NCBI GenBank assembly: GCA_036268405.1
Contig: DATAUF010000027.1
Span: forward strand, 37,659-101,658
DNA: 64,000 nt
Source: DASZTV01 sp036268405
GTDB lineage: Bacteria; Actinomycetota; Actinomycetes; JAFAQI01
Direction: 5' to 3'
In this document: piece by piece, positions 43,349 to 51,798 of the stretch
Layout of the letters: every line of letters starts with the position of its first letter
How positions within the stretch are numbered: the first letter of the stretch is position 1
Translations under genes and position numbers: made by a program
The notes under the pieces: generated by a model
What the model was told of the DNA's origin: nothing
What the model saw: the letters and a program-made list of their open reading frames with translations, nothing else
The model's database searches: none

Positions 43349-43574
43349 GTCAAAAGCAAAAGGCGCAACAACCTGGGCGCAGCCGCCGCTTCGGACGCCT
43401 TGATCTCGCCCGTTGCGTCACGAGGTCACAAATCAACCCCTCAAGACCCCCACACAGGTTGATTTGCGACCGCTTGACGCAACAGCGCAGCGAAAAGCGC
43501 CCCGGGCTGCAGCCGCCGCCCTGGTGGTTGCGGGTTTCGCCTTTGATTGAGCGGGGATCCGCTTTTGACTTCGC
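43349..43574. repeat. structured intergenic element R3
   Basis: It fills the 235-base gap between the helicase and the convergent FN3-like gene. The left end GGTCAAAAGCAAAAGGCGCAACAACC (43349-43374) is inverted at the right end (CCCTGGTGGTTGCG, 43519-43532, then GCCTTTGATTGAG and CTTTTGACTTC). The core is a long nested hairpin: TTGCGTCA (43413-43420) with TGACGCAA (43475-43482), enclosing GGTCACAAATCAACC (43424-43438) and GGTTGATTTGCGACC (43457-43471). No ORF seen. Confidence 0.75.
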
Positions 43575-43576
43575 GC

Positions 43577-44791
43577 TCAGTAGTAAAGCTCGGTGCGCGA
43601 GACCCAGGCACGGAGGTGGACCGCGATCAGAATCAGCACCGCTGCCGCCGCGACTCCGCGCCACAGTGGCGCCCCGGTCAGCCCGTTCTTGATGTCGTGC
43701 ACGATGCTCTGGTCGGAAGCCTTGTGAGCGATCAACGGCTTCGGGTAGCTGATCTTGCCGGGTTTCGCACCGGGGTCGAGCGGGCGGATCGAGACCTGCG
43801 CGCCCGGCAGCGGCGGCGCCTGCACCGACGGAAGGCCGCCGCTCGACGCCGCGGGAAGCTGACTGCTGATCTTGCCGCCCTTGCCGGCCGAGCCGAGATC
43901 GACGGTGCCGCCATGGCCTGTACCGGTCGTGATCGATCCGAGCGAGCTACTGCCTCCACCACCCGAGCCATTGCCCCCGCTTCCGCCACTCTTCGTGGGC
44001 GTCGAGCTGGGCGTCGGGGTCGGCGTCGACTTGGGCGCAGCCGGGAAGGTCGCGGAGGCCGCGGCACCGGAGGTGCTGGCGACGTGACCTGCTGCGCAGC
44101 TGGCGTTGCCACACGAACGCAGCGCAGTCAGCGAGTACCGCTCGGTCTGGCCGGCGACCGAGCTGCTCAGCGCCATCGGTCCGGTCGAGCAGACCCCGCC
44201 TGAACAGTCACCCGTCGACGGTGAGACGACGACGGCGCCAGCGGCGTCGGTGATCTGGTAGCCGGCCAGGTCCGGTTCGGAGTTGGCGTCCCAGCTGAAG
44301 ATCGCCAACGTGCCACCTTGCGGCGTGACCGTGAAGTTCTTGGGCTTCGCCGGTGGGATCAGCAGCGTGAAGGTGGCGGACTTGCTTCGGCCGTTGTTGC
44401 TGAGCGTGACCGTGTAGACGCCGTTGTATGCCGGCGACGAACCGCCTGCCCAGCCCGGATGCGCGGTGTTGACCGAAGACGTCGAGGGACTCAGCGTGAC
44501 CGCCGAACCGCAGTCGGCCTTGTGGGAGACCAGCGTCGAGGAGACCACTCCCGGGCCGCTGATCGACAGCGTCACCGGCGACGGGTTGGACAAGAAGGCG
44601 CAGTTGGGCTGTGCCACCGCCTGAATCGACGGCGACTGGTTGAACGTGTAGGTGTACGACGAACCGCCCGCGACGGTGACCGTGTCGGAGTTGGCGGCCG
44701 CCGACGCGAAGGTCGGCGTGAAGCCGACGACAGCGAGCGCCGCGACCCCGCCGGCGAGCAGCGTGCGGGTCAAGATGCGAGGACGGTTCAT
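43577..44791 (-). CDS. secreted, membrane-anchored FN3-like protein
   Basis: A 404-residue surface protein. A signal peptide (RTLLAGGVAALAVVGFTPTFASA) is followed by two beta-rich domains; the second (AKPKNFTVTPQGGTLAIFSW...DLAGYQITDAAG) resembles fibronectin type III. Then come a Pro/Thr/Ser linker, a Gly-rich stretch, a C-terminal helix GVAAAAVLILIAVHLRAW and an 11-residue tail. Cysteine pairs occur in both domains. Its start overlaps the sortase stop (ATGA), but I see no LPxTG- or LAxTG-like motif before the helix. Confidence 0.75.
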   Translation of the reverse strand: MNRPRILTRTLLAGGVAALAVVGFTPTFASAAANSDTVTVAGGSSYTYTFNQSPSIQAVAQPNCAFLSNPSPVTLSISGPGVVSSTLVSHKADCGSAVTLSPSTSSVNTAHPGWAGGSSPAYNGVYTVTLSNNGRSKSATFTLLIPPAKPKNFTVTPQGGTLAIFSWDANSEPDLAGYQITDAAGAVVVSPSTGDCSGGVCSTGPMALSSSVAGQTERYSLTALRSCGNASCAAGHVASTSGAAASATFPAAPKSTPTPTPSSTPTKSGGSGGNGSGGGGSSSLGSITTGTGHGGTVDLGSAGKGGKISSQLPAASSGGLPSVQAPPLPGAQVSIRPLDPGAKPGKISYPKPLIAHKASDQSIVHDIKNGLTGAPLWRGVAAAAVLILIAVHLRAWVSRTELYY

Positions 44792-45567
44792 GACCCTCCT
44801 TCGACGCTCGTCGGGCCGGAACCGTTCCCGGTCTGCGTACCCTGATCGGCGACCTTGACGGTCGAGCTGATCATCTGCAGCCGCAGCACGATCCGGTGCG
44901 AGGCAGAACCTGGCGGGTCACAACTGGTCAACGTCAGCCAGTGACCGGTCGCAAGCTTCCCGATCTGGCTGACCACGTCGGTGTCGCTCGGCAGCACGAT
45001 GAACGGGTTGCCGTGCCCGCCGAACGCCGGCACGACCTGGTAGACGCAGTTGCCGATCGGGGTCTCGAGCTCGACCTTGTCGCCCGGCTTCATCTCGTTG
45101 ATCCGGTTGAACGGCCGGCCATACGTCGTGCGGTGGCCGGCAATCGCGACGTTGCCACGCGCACACGGGTAGGGCGTGCTCGGGTAGTGGCCGGCACCGG
45201 CCTGAAGCGCCGCGACCGACGTTCCCTCGACGACGACGACGTCGACGTCGACGTCCGGCGTCGCAATCACCAGTTTGGTGAGGCCCTGGCCGATACGTAC
45301 GCCACCGGTCTTGAACTGGTTCTTGAACTTCTGGCTGTTGAAGTCGATGTTGACGTGCCGCTGCCGCTGTGCGCCGATGAGGTCGGTCACCGCCGGGAAC
45401 GCGAAGATCGACACGCCGCCGACACACAGCAGCGCGGTCAGCGCGGAGACCGCGCGACGCCCGCCGGGGCGCCGCAGAGCGAGACCTACCAAGCCACCCA
45501 TGGGGCGGACCGTCGTCGCAGCCGCTCCAGGCAGGAACGAGTCGTCCTGCGGCGCCGGGTGCGACAT
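44788..45567 (-). CDS. class E-type sortase
   Basis: A 259-residue transpeptidase with an N-terminal membrane anchor (residues ~40-60). Catalytic His145 is in AGHRTTYGRPF, Cys216 in TLTSCDPPGSASHR, and Arg225 nine residues later; the TLTSC-D-P pattern is that of class E. Such sortases attach LAxTG-bearing proteins to the cell wall in high-GC Gram-positives. It lies between the Tad cluster and the FN3-like gene on the same strand. A cognate substrate is not obvious nearby. Confidence 0.88.
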   Translation of the reverse strand: MSHPAPQDDSFLPGAAATTVRPMGGLVGLALRRPGGRRAVSALTALLCVGGVSIFAFPAVTDLIGAQRQRHVNIDFNSQKFKNQFKTGGVRIGQGLTKLVIATPDVDVDVVVVEGTSVAALQAGAGHYPSTPYPCARGNVAIAGHRTTYGRPFNRINEMKPGDKVELETPIGNCVYQVVPAFGGHGNPFIVLPSDTDVVSQIGKLATGHWLTLTSCDPPGSASHRIVLRLQMISSTVKVADQGTQTGNGSGPTSVEGGS

Positions 45568-45755
45568 GGTGGTCGGATCCTCCAGAGGGGGGTGGGCTGA
45601 ACTCGACCTACGCAGGCGAGCATCGCTGTTGGTCCAACGACTTCAGCACGCTCCAGGTTACGTCGGCTTCGCCTCGCCGGCGGTGATCAAGTTCGGGCGA
45701 TTTGGGGCGAAACCGAAGCATTTCCGAGCGATTCGCTTCCGCGGCGGCGGTCCAC
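45568..45755. other. intergenic spacer between Tad cluster and sortase gene
   Basis: 188 bases, AT-richer than its surroundings in the middle (GATTTGGGGCGAAACCGAAG region), so it could hold a sortase promoter. No repeat or ORF with support. Confidence 0.3.
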
Positions 45756-46118
45756 TCAACGAACGCTCGCCGGGCCGGCCCTCGCGCGCTCGACCACCGG
45801 ACCGAACCCCGCCAGCACACCGGGCGGCGACACTTGCACCGTCACCTCGGCGATCGCATCCGCGATGACGCAGCTGACAAGGCGGGCGCCGTTGCGGGCG
45901 GCAAGCTCGCTGCCTCGCGTGCACGCTGAAGAGGGCCCGGCGAGAGCGTCGGCCGCGACCGCCAGCGCGGCGGCATCCGCGGCGGCGACCGCACGATGAC
46001 GCGTCTGGATCGCAACTGCGACCGCGAGCGCGACCGCCGTGGCCATCGCGACGAGCCCGATCACCGTCAGCATCGCCACAGTCGCGTTGCCTCGCGATTC
46101 GTCGCGACGAAGGCGCAT
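45756..46118 (-). CDS. TadE-like pseudopilin ('helicase/secretion neighbourhood' type, Rv3654c)
   Basis: A 120-residue protein starting MRLRRDESRGNATVAMLTVIG, that is a short basic leader, then G-NATVAML as a prepilin-like cleavage site, then a long hydrophobic helix and a small soluble domain with two cysteines. Its ATG overlaps the stop of the TadE gene (TGATG). It is the last gene of the Tad cluster. Role: minor pseudopilin or assembly factor, by family. Confidence 0.8.
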   Translation of the reverse strand: MRLRRDESRGNATVAMLTVIGLVAMATAVALAVAVAIQTRHRAVAAADAAALAVAADALAGPSSACTRGSELAARNGARLVSCVIADAIAEVTVQVSPPGVLAGFGPVVERARAGPASVR

Positions 46119-46516
46119 CACCTCGACTCCGACGCAACGCCGGACTCGACAGCGGCGACGGAGCGCTGCCGCAGGGTCAGCGGCGGAAGGCGACCGAATC
46201 CCCCGAACCGATCCGTCACGGTCGCCGTAACGGCGCCGTCCGTGGTCGACAGGACGAGCGTCGCGCCGCGGGGTGCCGCACGCATCGCAACTGACCGCAC
46301 CATCGCCGTCGAGTCGCCGCGCGCCGCCATTCGCGCCGCGGTTGCCGCGGCATCGGCGCACTTGAGCTCGTCGGTCATTGCGACGACGCCACCCAGCGCA
46401 GTCGCCGCCGCAAGCACCAACGCCGGCAGAGCGACCGCGAACTCCGCAGTCGCCATGCCGGCGTCGTTGTGCCGGAGCTCGGCCGAACGCCGAGCCCGGC
46501 CGAGTCCCCGGTTCAC
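46118..46516 (-). CDS. TadE-family minor pilin
   Basis: A 132-residue protein with basic leader and the prepilin motif NDAGMATAEFAVALP (cleavage after Gly, Glu at +5), followed by a hydrophobic helix and a ~90-residue soluble region. It matches TadE/Rv3655c in size and position. It overlaps the next gene and lies 10 bases after the DUF4244 pilin. Confidence 0.85.
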   Translation of the reverse strand: MNRGLGRARRSAELRHNDAGMATAEFAVALPALVLAAATALGGVVAMTDELKCADAAATAARMAARGDSTAMVRSVAMRAAPRGATLVLSTTDGAVTATVTDRFGGFGRLPPLTLRQRSVAAVESGVASESR

Positions 46517-46526
46517 AGCGGGCAGC

Positions 46527-46709
46527 TCAGAACGGGATGAGGCTGAACGCGTGCTTGATCAGACCCTCGACCAGGTCCTTGACCAGGTTTCCGCTGAGGA
46601 TCTTGAACAGGACGGCCGCGAGAGCACAAGCTGCCACCGTCCCGATGCAGTACTCCGCCGTCGACATGCCCTCGTCGGCGCTACGAAGCGCCCGCCACAG
46701 TCGGCTCAT
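46527..46709 (-). CDS. DUF4244 Flp-like pilin
   Basis: A 60-residue protein, SD AAGGGAG eleven bases before its ATG. It reads RSADEGMSTAEYCIGTVAACALAAVLF: prepilin cleavage G-MSTAEY with Glu5, followed by one membrane helix and a short C-terminal tail. This is the Flp major pilin equivalent of actinobacterial Tad clusters (Rv3656c). Short length and position next to TadC are diagnostic. Confidence 0.88.
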   Translation of the reverse strand: MSRLWRALRSADEGMSTAEYCIGTVAACALAAVLFKILSGNLVKDLVEGLIKHAFSLIPF

Positions 46710-46875
46710 CGCCGTCTCCCTTCACCGCCGGCATCCGGCCGGCCGGGCCGCGGCGGGTCGCCGTGGCGGAGCGAGATTGCGACAGGAACCGGGTGCCGCC
46801 ACGGGCGCCGCCAAAGCTGTGGACCCGCCTTAGGTCGCGCCGTCGGTGTGGGTACGGCCCGCCCGTCGGTGCCGA

Positions 46876-47541
46876 TCAGTGGACCTTCCCGAACAGGCCG
46901 ATCACCATCGGGACGACCGCGACCAACACGAACGCCGGCAGGAACAGCAGACCCAATGGGATCACCGCCAGCACCGACGCCTGCTGCACGCGTTGCTGCA
47001 CCCGGCTGTGCCGGCGAGCCCGCAGCCGCGCCGCAACCCGCCGCAGATCCTCGGCAACCGCGGCCCCCGACTGCGTCGTTCTCGCAGTTGTTCGGGCGAC
47101 CGGCTCGAGCCAGGGGTCGGCGTACCAAGCCTGCCAGGCTTCAGCAGCCGGAGCGCCGCGCCGAAGTGCGGCGGCGGCGGCGAGACATGCGTCGCGGGTC
47201 ACCGGATCGCCGGCAATGCTGGCGGCGGTGAGCGCTTCGGGGAGCGCGAGACCGGCGGCCAGACAGCCGGCGAGCAGCTCGACGACCACCGGGACGTCTT
47301 CGGGTACGGCCACCGGTGGCGGTGGCGCGCCACCGGTCAACAACATTCCGGCCGCCGCCCCGACACCGACGAGCCACCCGAAGATGCCACCGATCCCGAC
47401 CACACCCGACACCGCCGTCACCATCGCCAGCAGAAGCCGGCGGGTCGACCATCGAGGTGGGGCGGCGTCGTCCGGAACGCGAGGCGGGACGAGCAATCTC
47501 AGTCGACGGCGCGGAGAGGCAGCACTCACCGCAGTGCCCAT
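46876..47541 (-). CDS. tadC: TadC-type pilus platform protein
   Basis: A 221-residue GSPII_F-domain protein with three or four membrane helices: MVTAVSGVVGIGGIFGWLVGVGA near the N-terminus and VLAVIPLGLLFLPAFVLVAV at the C-terminus. It overlaps tadB by 16 bases. With TadB it forms the inner-membrane platform that the CpaF ATPase drives. Confidence 0.85.
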   Translation of the reverse strand: MGTAVSAASPRRRLRLLVPPRVPDDAAPPRWSTRRLLLAMVTAVSGVVGIGGIFGWLVGVGAAAGMLLTGGAPPPPVAVPEDVPVVVELLAGCLAAGLALPEALTAASIAGDPVTRDACLAAAAALRRGAPAAEAWQAWYADPWLEPVARTTARTTQSGAAVAEDLRRVAARLRARRHSRVQQRVQQASVLAVIPLGLLFLPAFVLVAVVPMVIGLFGKVH

Positions 47542-48350
47542 CGGGTGATGACGCGGCTCACGACGACCCCGGTGCCGTCGAGAATCGCCGCGCCCGCGAG
47601 CAGCGCCCAGCCCAGCGGGCGAAACAGCAACAGGTGAAACGGGCGGGCGCCGAGTGCCTGTCCCATTCCGAGCCCGATCAGTGGAAGACCGGCGAGCATC
47701 ACCATCGTCGCGCGCGGAGCGGCCATCGCTGCCTGCATCTCGCGCCGTAGCTCGTCGTCGCTATCCATAGCCTCTCCAAGCCGCTCGAGCACGAGCGCGA
47801 CGCGGCCGCCGGCTGACTCGGTCACCGCCCACGCCGCGGCGACCGATCGCAGGCGGGCAGCGCCGGGGATCCGGGCGGCCTCCCCCAGCTCGGCGGCGGC
47901 ACTCCCACCGACCTCGACCGACGCCGCTGCCGCCGCGATCGCGTCGGCGAGTGGTCCCGCTGCGCCCGCCGCGGCGTTGAGGGCCTCGCGAGCTGTCCGG
48001 CCGGCACGCAGCTCGCCGGCGAGCGCGAACGTCACCTCGACCACCGCCGCCTCACACGCGGTGCGCAGCAAGGCTGCGGCTCGACGCCGCCGCACCCATG
48101 CGATGCCGGCGGGAACCAGCCCGCTGATCGCCGCGAGCGGCAGCGCCACGCGAAGCACGGCAAGCGCCGCGGCGATGGCGACGCCCAGCGCGAGGGACGA
48201 CAGCCGCCATGTTTCGGGCCGAGTGGCGGTCCGCTCCTTAGGCGACTTCGGCGGCGACCACAGCCGCTGCCGCGCCGAGCGCGGACGCCTGACAAAAACC
48301 GCCGCCGCTACAGCGATCGCCGCGAACAGCGTCATGATCGGCGTGTTCAT
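47526..48350 (-). CDS. tadB: TadB-type pilus platform protein
   Basis: A 274-residue GSPII_F protein starting MNTPIMTLFAAIAVAAAVFV, with helices near the N-terminus, at ~55-90, and at the C-terminus (PLIGLGMGQALGARPFHLLLFRPLGWALLAGA). The cytoplasmic core AGRTAREALNAAAGAAGPLADAI is typical. Its ATG overlaps the ATPase stop (ATGA). Extension of this frame upstream to 48641 is within cpaF and not real. Confidence 0.87.
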   Translation of the reverse strand: MNTPIMTLFAAIAVAAAVFVRRPRSARQRLWSPPKSPKERTATRPETWRLSSLALGVAIAAALAVLRVALPLAAISGLVPAGIAWVRRRRAAALLRTACEAAVVEVTFALAGELRAGRTAREALNAAAGAAGPLADAIAAAAASVEVGGSAAAELGEAARIPGAARLRSVAAAWAVTESAGGRVALVLERLGEAMDSDDELRREMQAAMAAPRATMVMLAGLPLIGLGMGQALGARPFHLLLFRPLGWALLAGAAILDGTGVVVSRVITRWALR

Positions 48351-49510
48351 CGGGATCGCAGCCGCTCGTCGAGCACCGTCGCCGACGGTCCGGGGACAAC
48401 GTCGTCCCCAGCGAAGCGGTACGCCGATACGACTGTCGCCAAGCCATCCGCTCCGGCCGTCAGGACACCGAGCCCAGCCATCCGGCGACGGCCGTCCGAG
48501 CCGCGCGTGAGATGGAGCACCACGTCGACCGCGGCAACGAGCAAGCTGTGCGCGGCAGCGCGCGGCACTCCTGCCTGACCGCACAGTGACTCGATCCGCG
48601 CCGGCAGATGTTCGGCTCGGTTGGCATGCACTGTGCTGCATCCGCCTTCGTGCCCGGTGTTGAGGGCCGCGAGCAGATCCAGCACCTCACCTCCTCGAAC
48701 CTCACCGACAACGAGTCGGTCCGGACGCATGCGCAGGGCCTGTCTGACCAGGACGTCGAGCGTGACCGCGCCGACGCCTTCGGAGTTGGCCGGACGCGAC
48801 TCGAGCCGGACGACGTGCGGATGCGCGGGCCGAAGCTCGGCCGCGTCCTCGACCAGGACGATGCGCTCGCTTGGCGCGGCGAGCGACAGCAAGCTCGAGA
48901 GCACGGTCGTCTTGCCGGTGCCGGTCCCACCGGTGACGAGAAAGGCGAGCCGCGCCGCTATCAGCACGCGCAGGAGCTCTGCGCCGGCCGGCGGCAGCGA
49001 GCCGGCGGCCACGAGCGCATCGAGGGTGAACACCCGCCGCGGCGGGACCCGGAGAGAAATGCAGGTCCCGTCAGGAGCGAGCGGCGGGATGACGGCATGC
49101 ACCCGAACGCCGCCGAACAGGCGTGCATCGGCGTACGGCGCGGCGTCGTCGAGCCGGCGTCCGCCGGCAGCGACGAGCCGGACCGCAAGGCGACGAGCCG
49201 TCTCCTCGTCCGGTATCTCCAAGCCGGAGGCACGTAGTCCGTCCCCGCGGTCGACCCACACGGGGCCGGCGCCGTTGACGATGACGTCGGTCACCCCAGC
49301 TTCTGCGAGCAACGGCTCGAGCGGTCCGGCCCCGCCGAGCTCCGCCCCTAGCGTCCCGGAAACATCGAGCAGCGTGGTCAGACCGGCGGTGGGCGCCTCA
49401 TCGCGGACGGCGGCGGCCAGCGACGTCGGGTCGTAGCGACCCGGTGTCGTCGCGAGCCGGCGCCTGACCCGGCCGAGCAGCTCGGGATCGTCAGGACCGG
49501 CGGGCGTCAT
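48347..49510 (-). CDS. tadA: TadA/CpaF-type secretion ATPase
   Basis: A 387-residue hexameric ATPase that powers Flp pilus assembly. Walker A GGTGTGKTTVLSSLL, Walker B region RPDRLVVGEVRGGEVLD, and the N-terminal LDVSGTLGAELGGAGPLEPLLAE subdomain are visible. It corresponds to the 'helicase/secretion neighbourhood ATPase'. ATGA overlaps join it to both neighbours. Confidence 0.93.
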   Translation of the reverse strand: MTPAGPDDPELLGRVRRRLATTPGRYDPTSLAAAVRDEAPTAGLTTLLDVSGTLGAELGGAGPLEPLLAEAGVTDVIVNGAGPVWVDRGDGLRASGLEIPDEETARRLAVRLVAAGGRRLDDAAPYADARLFGGVRVHAVIPPLAPDGTCISLRVPPRRVFTLDALVAAGSLPPAGAELLRVLIAARLAFLVTGGTGTGKTTVLSSLLSLAAPSERIVLVEDAAELRPAHPHVVRLESRPANSEGVGAVTLDVLVRQALRMRPDRLVVGEVRGGEVLDLLAALNTGHEGGCSTVHANRAEHLPARIESLCGQAGVPRAAAHSLLVAAVDVVLHLTRGSDGRRRMAGLGVLTAGADGLATVVSAYRFAGDDVVPGPSATVLDERLRSR

Positions 49511-50688
49511 CGCGCCATCGCCGGGGCATCGAGGCTGGCCAACACCGCCTCACAGGTCTGTGCAAGCGCGCCTCGACCGCGCCGCAGCGGTAGGTCTCCG
49601 CGCTGTCCGGCGGTCTGCACCGATTGCTCGTGCCGCAACACCGCGACCAGCTCCAGCCCGAGGCTCGCGGCAACATCACGAGCCGCCAGCCCGCTACCGG
49701 ACTCGCGCACCACGAGGTGGGGCGCCGTCAGCCGCCCACCGATCGCGCCGATCAGGCTCGCGGTTGCGGCGACGGCGCGCACCTCGGCAGGCACGACGAG
49801 GACCGTGGCATCCAGCGCGTCGAGAAAGGGGTCGTCGACCGGGCCCGCCACCCGAGGCAGGTCGACGACCACCGCGCCGAAGGCCTGGACCGCAGCGTCG
49901 ATCACCGCGCCGACCACCGCCGGCGCGACCAGCTCGCCCGTACCTCGACGTTCGGTGGCCCCTCCTGCTGGCTCCATCGACATCCCCCACGCAAGCAGCG
50001 CGATTCCGCCCACCTGGCACAGTGCCTCGGCGAAGGCGGCCGGGTCGAGCCGCCCGCGAGTGCCCGCCAGGTCGCCCCACCGCAGACCCGCAGCGGCTTC
50101 CGCGCCGAGCAACACGTCGAGGCCGCCGCCGAGCGGATCACCGTCGATCAGCACAGTCGGCCACGTGGCCGAAGCGGTCAGCGCAAGGCCAGAGGCGAGC
50201 GTCGAGGCCCCCGCACCACCGCAGCCTCCGATCACGCCGACCAACCGGCCGCGCGCCCGATCTGGAGACTCCGCTGCGCGAAGCTCGTCCACGAGGTCCG
50301 ACTGGTCCTCCGGGAGGGTCAGCACCCGCCGGGCACCCATGGACAGTGCAGCGTTCCAGCACGCTGCGTCCGGCCGGCTCTCCGTCACCACGAAGACGCG
50401 CTCCCGGCGCGGCAGGCCCGCCGCCGCAACGGCAGCCACCAGGTCATCCCCGACGAGGACGAGTCCGGCCTGGCGCCACATGCCTCGCAGGGCGCTGCTT
50501 TCTCGTTCCACCTCGCAGCCGCTCCCGGCCAGCGCGCAGAGCCGGCGCACCTGTCCTGTCAGCCCGGCTCCGGCGGTGACGAGAAGCACGCCCGCAGCCA
50601 TGCGACGCAGTGTCTGGTTGCGCCGGGGTGCAAAGAAAGGTTGACCTGACCCGCCTGTGGACATCGCAGGTAGGCGCGGCTGATCCAC
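49507..50688 (-). CDS. CpaE-like/septum-site-determining Ssd-type protein
   Basis: A ~393-residue MinD/ParA-like protein: an N-terminal pseudo-receiver region and a deviant Walker A GVIGGCGGAGASTLASGLAL (Lys missing at the usual signature position, replaced in GGAGAST by Ala-Ser), with VLIDGDPLGGGLDVLLG as switch II. The family localises Tad machines; mycobacterial Ssd (Rv3660c) also affects septation. Start: GTG 50688 behind AGGT; an ATG at 50601 (MAAGVLLVTAG) is a good alternative. Confidence 0.85.
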   Translation of the reverse strand: MDQPRLPAMSTGGSGQPFFAPRRNQTLRRMAAGVLLVTAGAGLTGQVRRLCALAGSGCEVERESSALRGMWRQAGLVLVGDDLVAAVAAAGLPRRERVFVVTESRPDAACWNAALSMGARRVLTLPEDQSDLVDELRAAESPDRARGRLVGVIGGCGGAGASTLASGLALTASATWPTVLIDGDPLGGGLDVLLGAEAAAGLRWGDLAGTRGRLDPAAFAEALCQVGGIALLAWGMSMEPAGGATERRGTGELVAPAVVGAVIDAAVQAFGAVVVDLPRVAGPVDDPFLDALDATVLVVPAEVRAVAATASLIGAIGGRLTAPHLVVRESGSGLAARDVAASLGLELVAVLRHEQSVQTAGQRGDLPLRRGRGALAQTCEAVLASLDAPAMAR

Positions 50689-50710
50689 GGCGACCTACGG
50701 CGGACATAGG

Positions 50711-50776
50711 ACGGCCCCCGCCGGGGGGGTAGCGGGGGCCGTCTCAAGATCCGGCTCCGGGGGGGTTCGAGCCGGA
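50711..50776. terminator. two successive hairpins with poly-G loops
   Basis: ACGGCCCCCG (50711-50720) pairs with CGGGGGCCGT (50733-50742); TCCGGCTC (50750-50757) pairs with GAGCCGGA (50769-50776). Both loops contain a run of seven G. They lie upstream of the Tad operon and upstream of the HAD gene, where a terminator is not required, so they may be an attenuator, a leader structure or a regulator site. Confidence 0.5.
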
Positions 50777-50942
50777 CCAGTCCAAGGTCAAAGCGGTCGC
50801 TGCCGCTCGACGAGGTTGGTCTGCCCTCGCTCAAACGGCCCAAACCTGCGAAATGTCGACTCCCTGCTGACCAGTCGGTGAACATCGAACGTGGACGGCG
50901 CGGGCAGCGGACGGGCGGGGCGCAAGTGTCTATCGTGGCCCA

Positions 50943-51746
50943 ATGTCCGAATCTTCGGCGGCGGCGTTCTTCGACCTGGACAAGACGATCATCGCCACGT
51001 CGAGCACGCTTGCCATGGGCCGCTCGTTCTATGCCGCCGGGATGATCGGGCGCCGGGCCGTCCTGAAGGGCGCCTACGCGCGGCTGGTCTACCACCTCGG
51101 TGAGGTCGATGCCGGGAAGATGGACCGGATGCGCGATGATCTCGCGCGGGCCGTCGTCGGCTGGGAAGCCGCCAAGGTTCACGAGGTGATCGAGGCCGAC
51201 CTGCTCGCGTTGATCGACCCGCTGATCTACGACGAGGCCGCCGCGCTGATCGAGTCCCATCAGGCCGCAGGCCGGGCGGTGGTCATCGTCTCGAGCAGCG
51301 GCGACGAGGTCGTCGGTCCGATCGGCGAGCTGCTCGGCGCGGATGAGGTGGTCGCCAGCCGGATGGTGGTCGAGGACGGCCGCTATACCGGTGAGGTTGC
51401 GTTCTACGCCTTCGGCCCGCACAAGGCGGAGGCGATGCGGGAGATGGCCGCCGCACGCGGCTGGGACCTTGCCGACTGCTACGCCTACACCGACTCCGCC
51501 ACCGACCTTCCGATGCTCGAGGCGGTCGGCCACCCCCACGCCGTCAACCCGGACCGCACCCTGCGACGTGCCGCAGTCGAGCGCGGTTGGACCGTCCTCG
51601 CCTTCCGCCACCCGGTGCCGCTACGCGAGCGACTCGGCAAGATCCCGACGCCCCCTCGGTCGGTGACCGTCGGCATCGCCGGGGCAGCGGTGGTCGCCGC
51701 CGCCGCCGGCTGGCGCGCACTTTCCCATCAGCGCCGCGCAGGGTAA
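50943..51746 (+). CDS. HAD-IB phosphatase (SerB-like, Rv3661 type)
   Basis: A 267-residue HAD hydrolase. Motif I FFDLDKTIIATSS, motif II VVIVSSSGDEVV, and motif III/IV YAYTDSATDLPMLEAVG. HAD-IB proteins of this family sit beside CpaE/Tad clusters in actinobacteria and have been linked to morphological differentiation in Streptomyces relatives (recalled). A C-terminal membrane helix (TVGIAGAAVVAAAAGWRAL) is present. Substrate unknown. Confidence 0.88.
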   Translation: MSESSAAAFFDLDKTIIATSSTLAMGRSFYAAGMIGRRAVLKGAYARLVYHLGEVDAGKMDRMRDDLARAVVGWEAAKVHEVIEADLLALIDPLIYDEAAALIESHQAAGRAVVIVSSSGDEVVGPIGELLGADEVVASRMVVEDGRYTGEVAFYAFGPHKAEAMREMAAARGWDLADCYAYTDSATDLPMLEAVGHPHAVNPDRTLRRAAVERGWTVLAFRHPVPLRERLGKIPTPPRSVTVGIAGAAVVAAAAGWRALSHQRRAG

Positions 51747-51798
51747 GCAATCCGCACGCCGTACGGTTGCCTCCTACTTACCTGGGGAGGAGACCACC

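Noticed and set aside
43577..44791. LPxTG-type sorting signal in the FN3-like protein
   Set aside because: Looked for it before the C-terminal helix; sequences such as SITTGTG lie far upstream in the linker and are not placed like a sorting signal.
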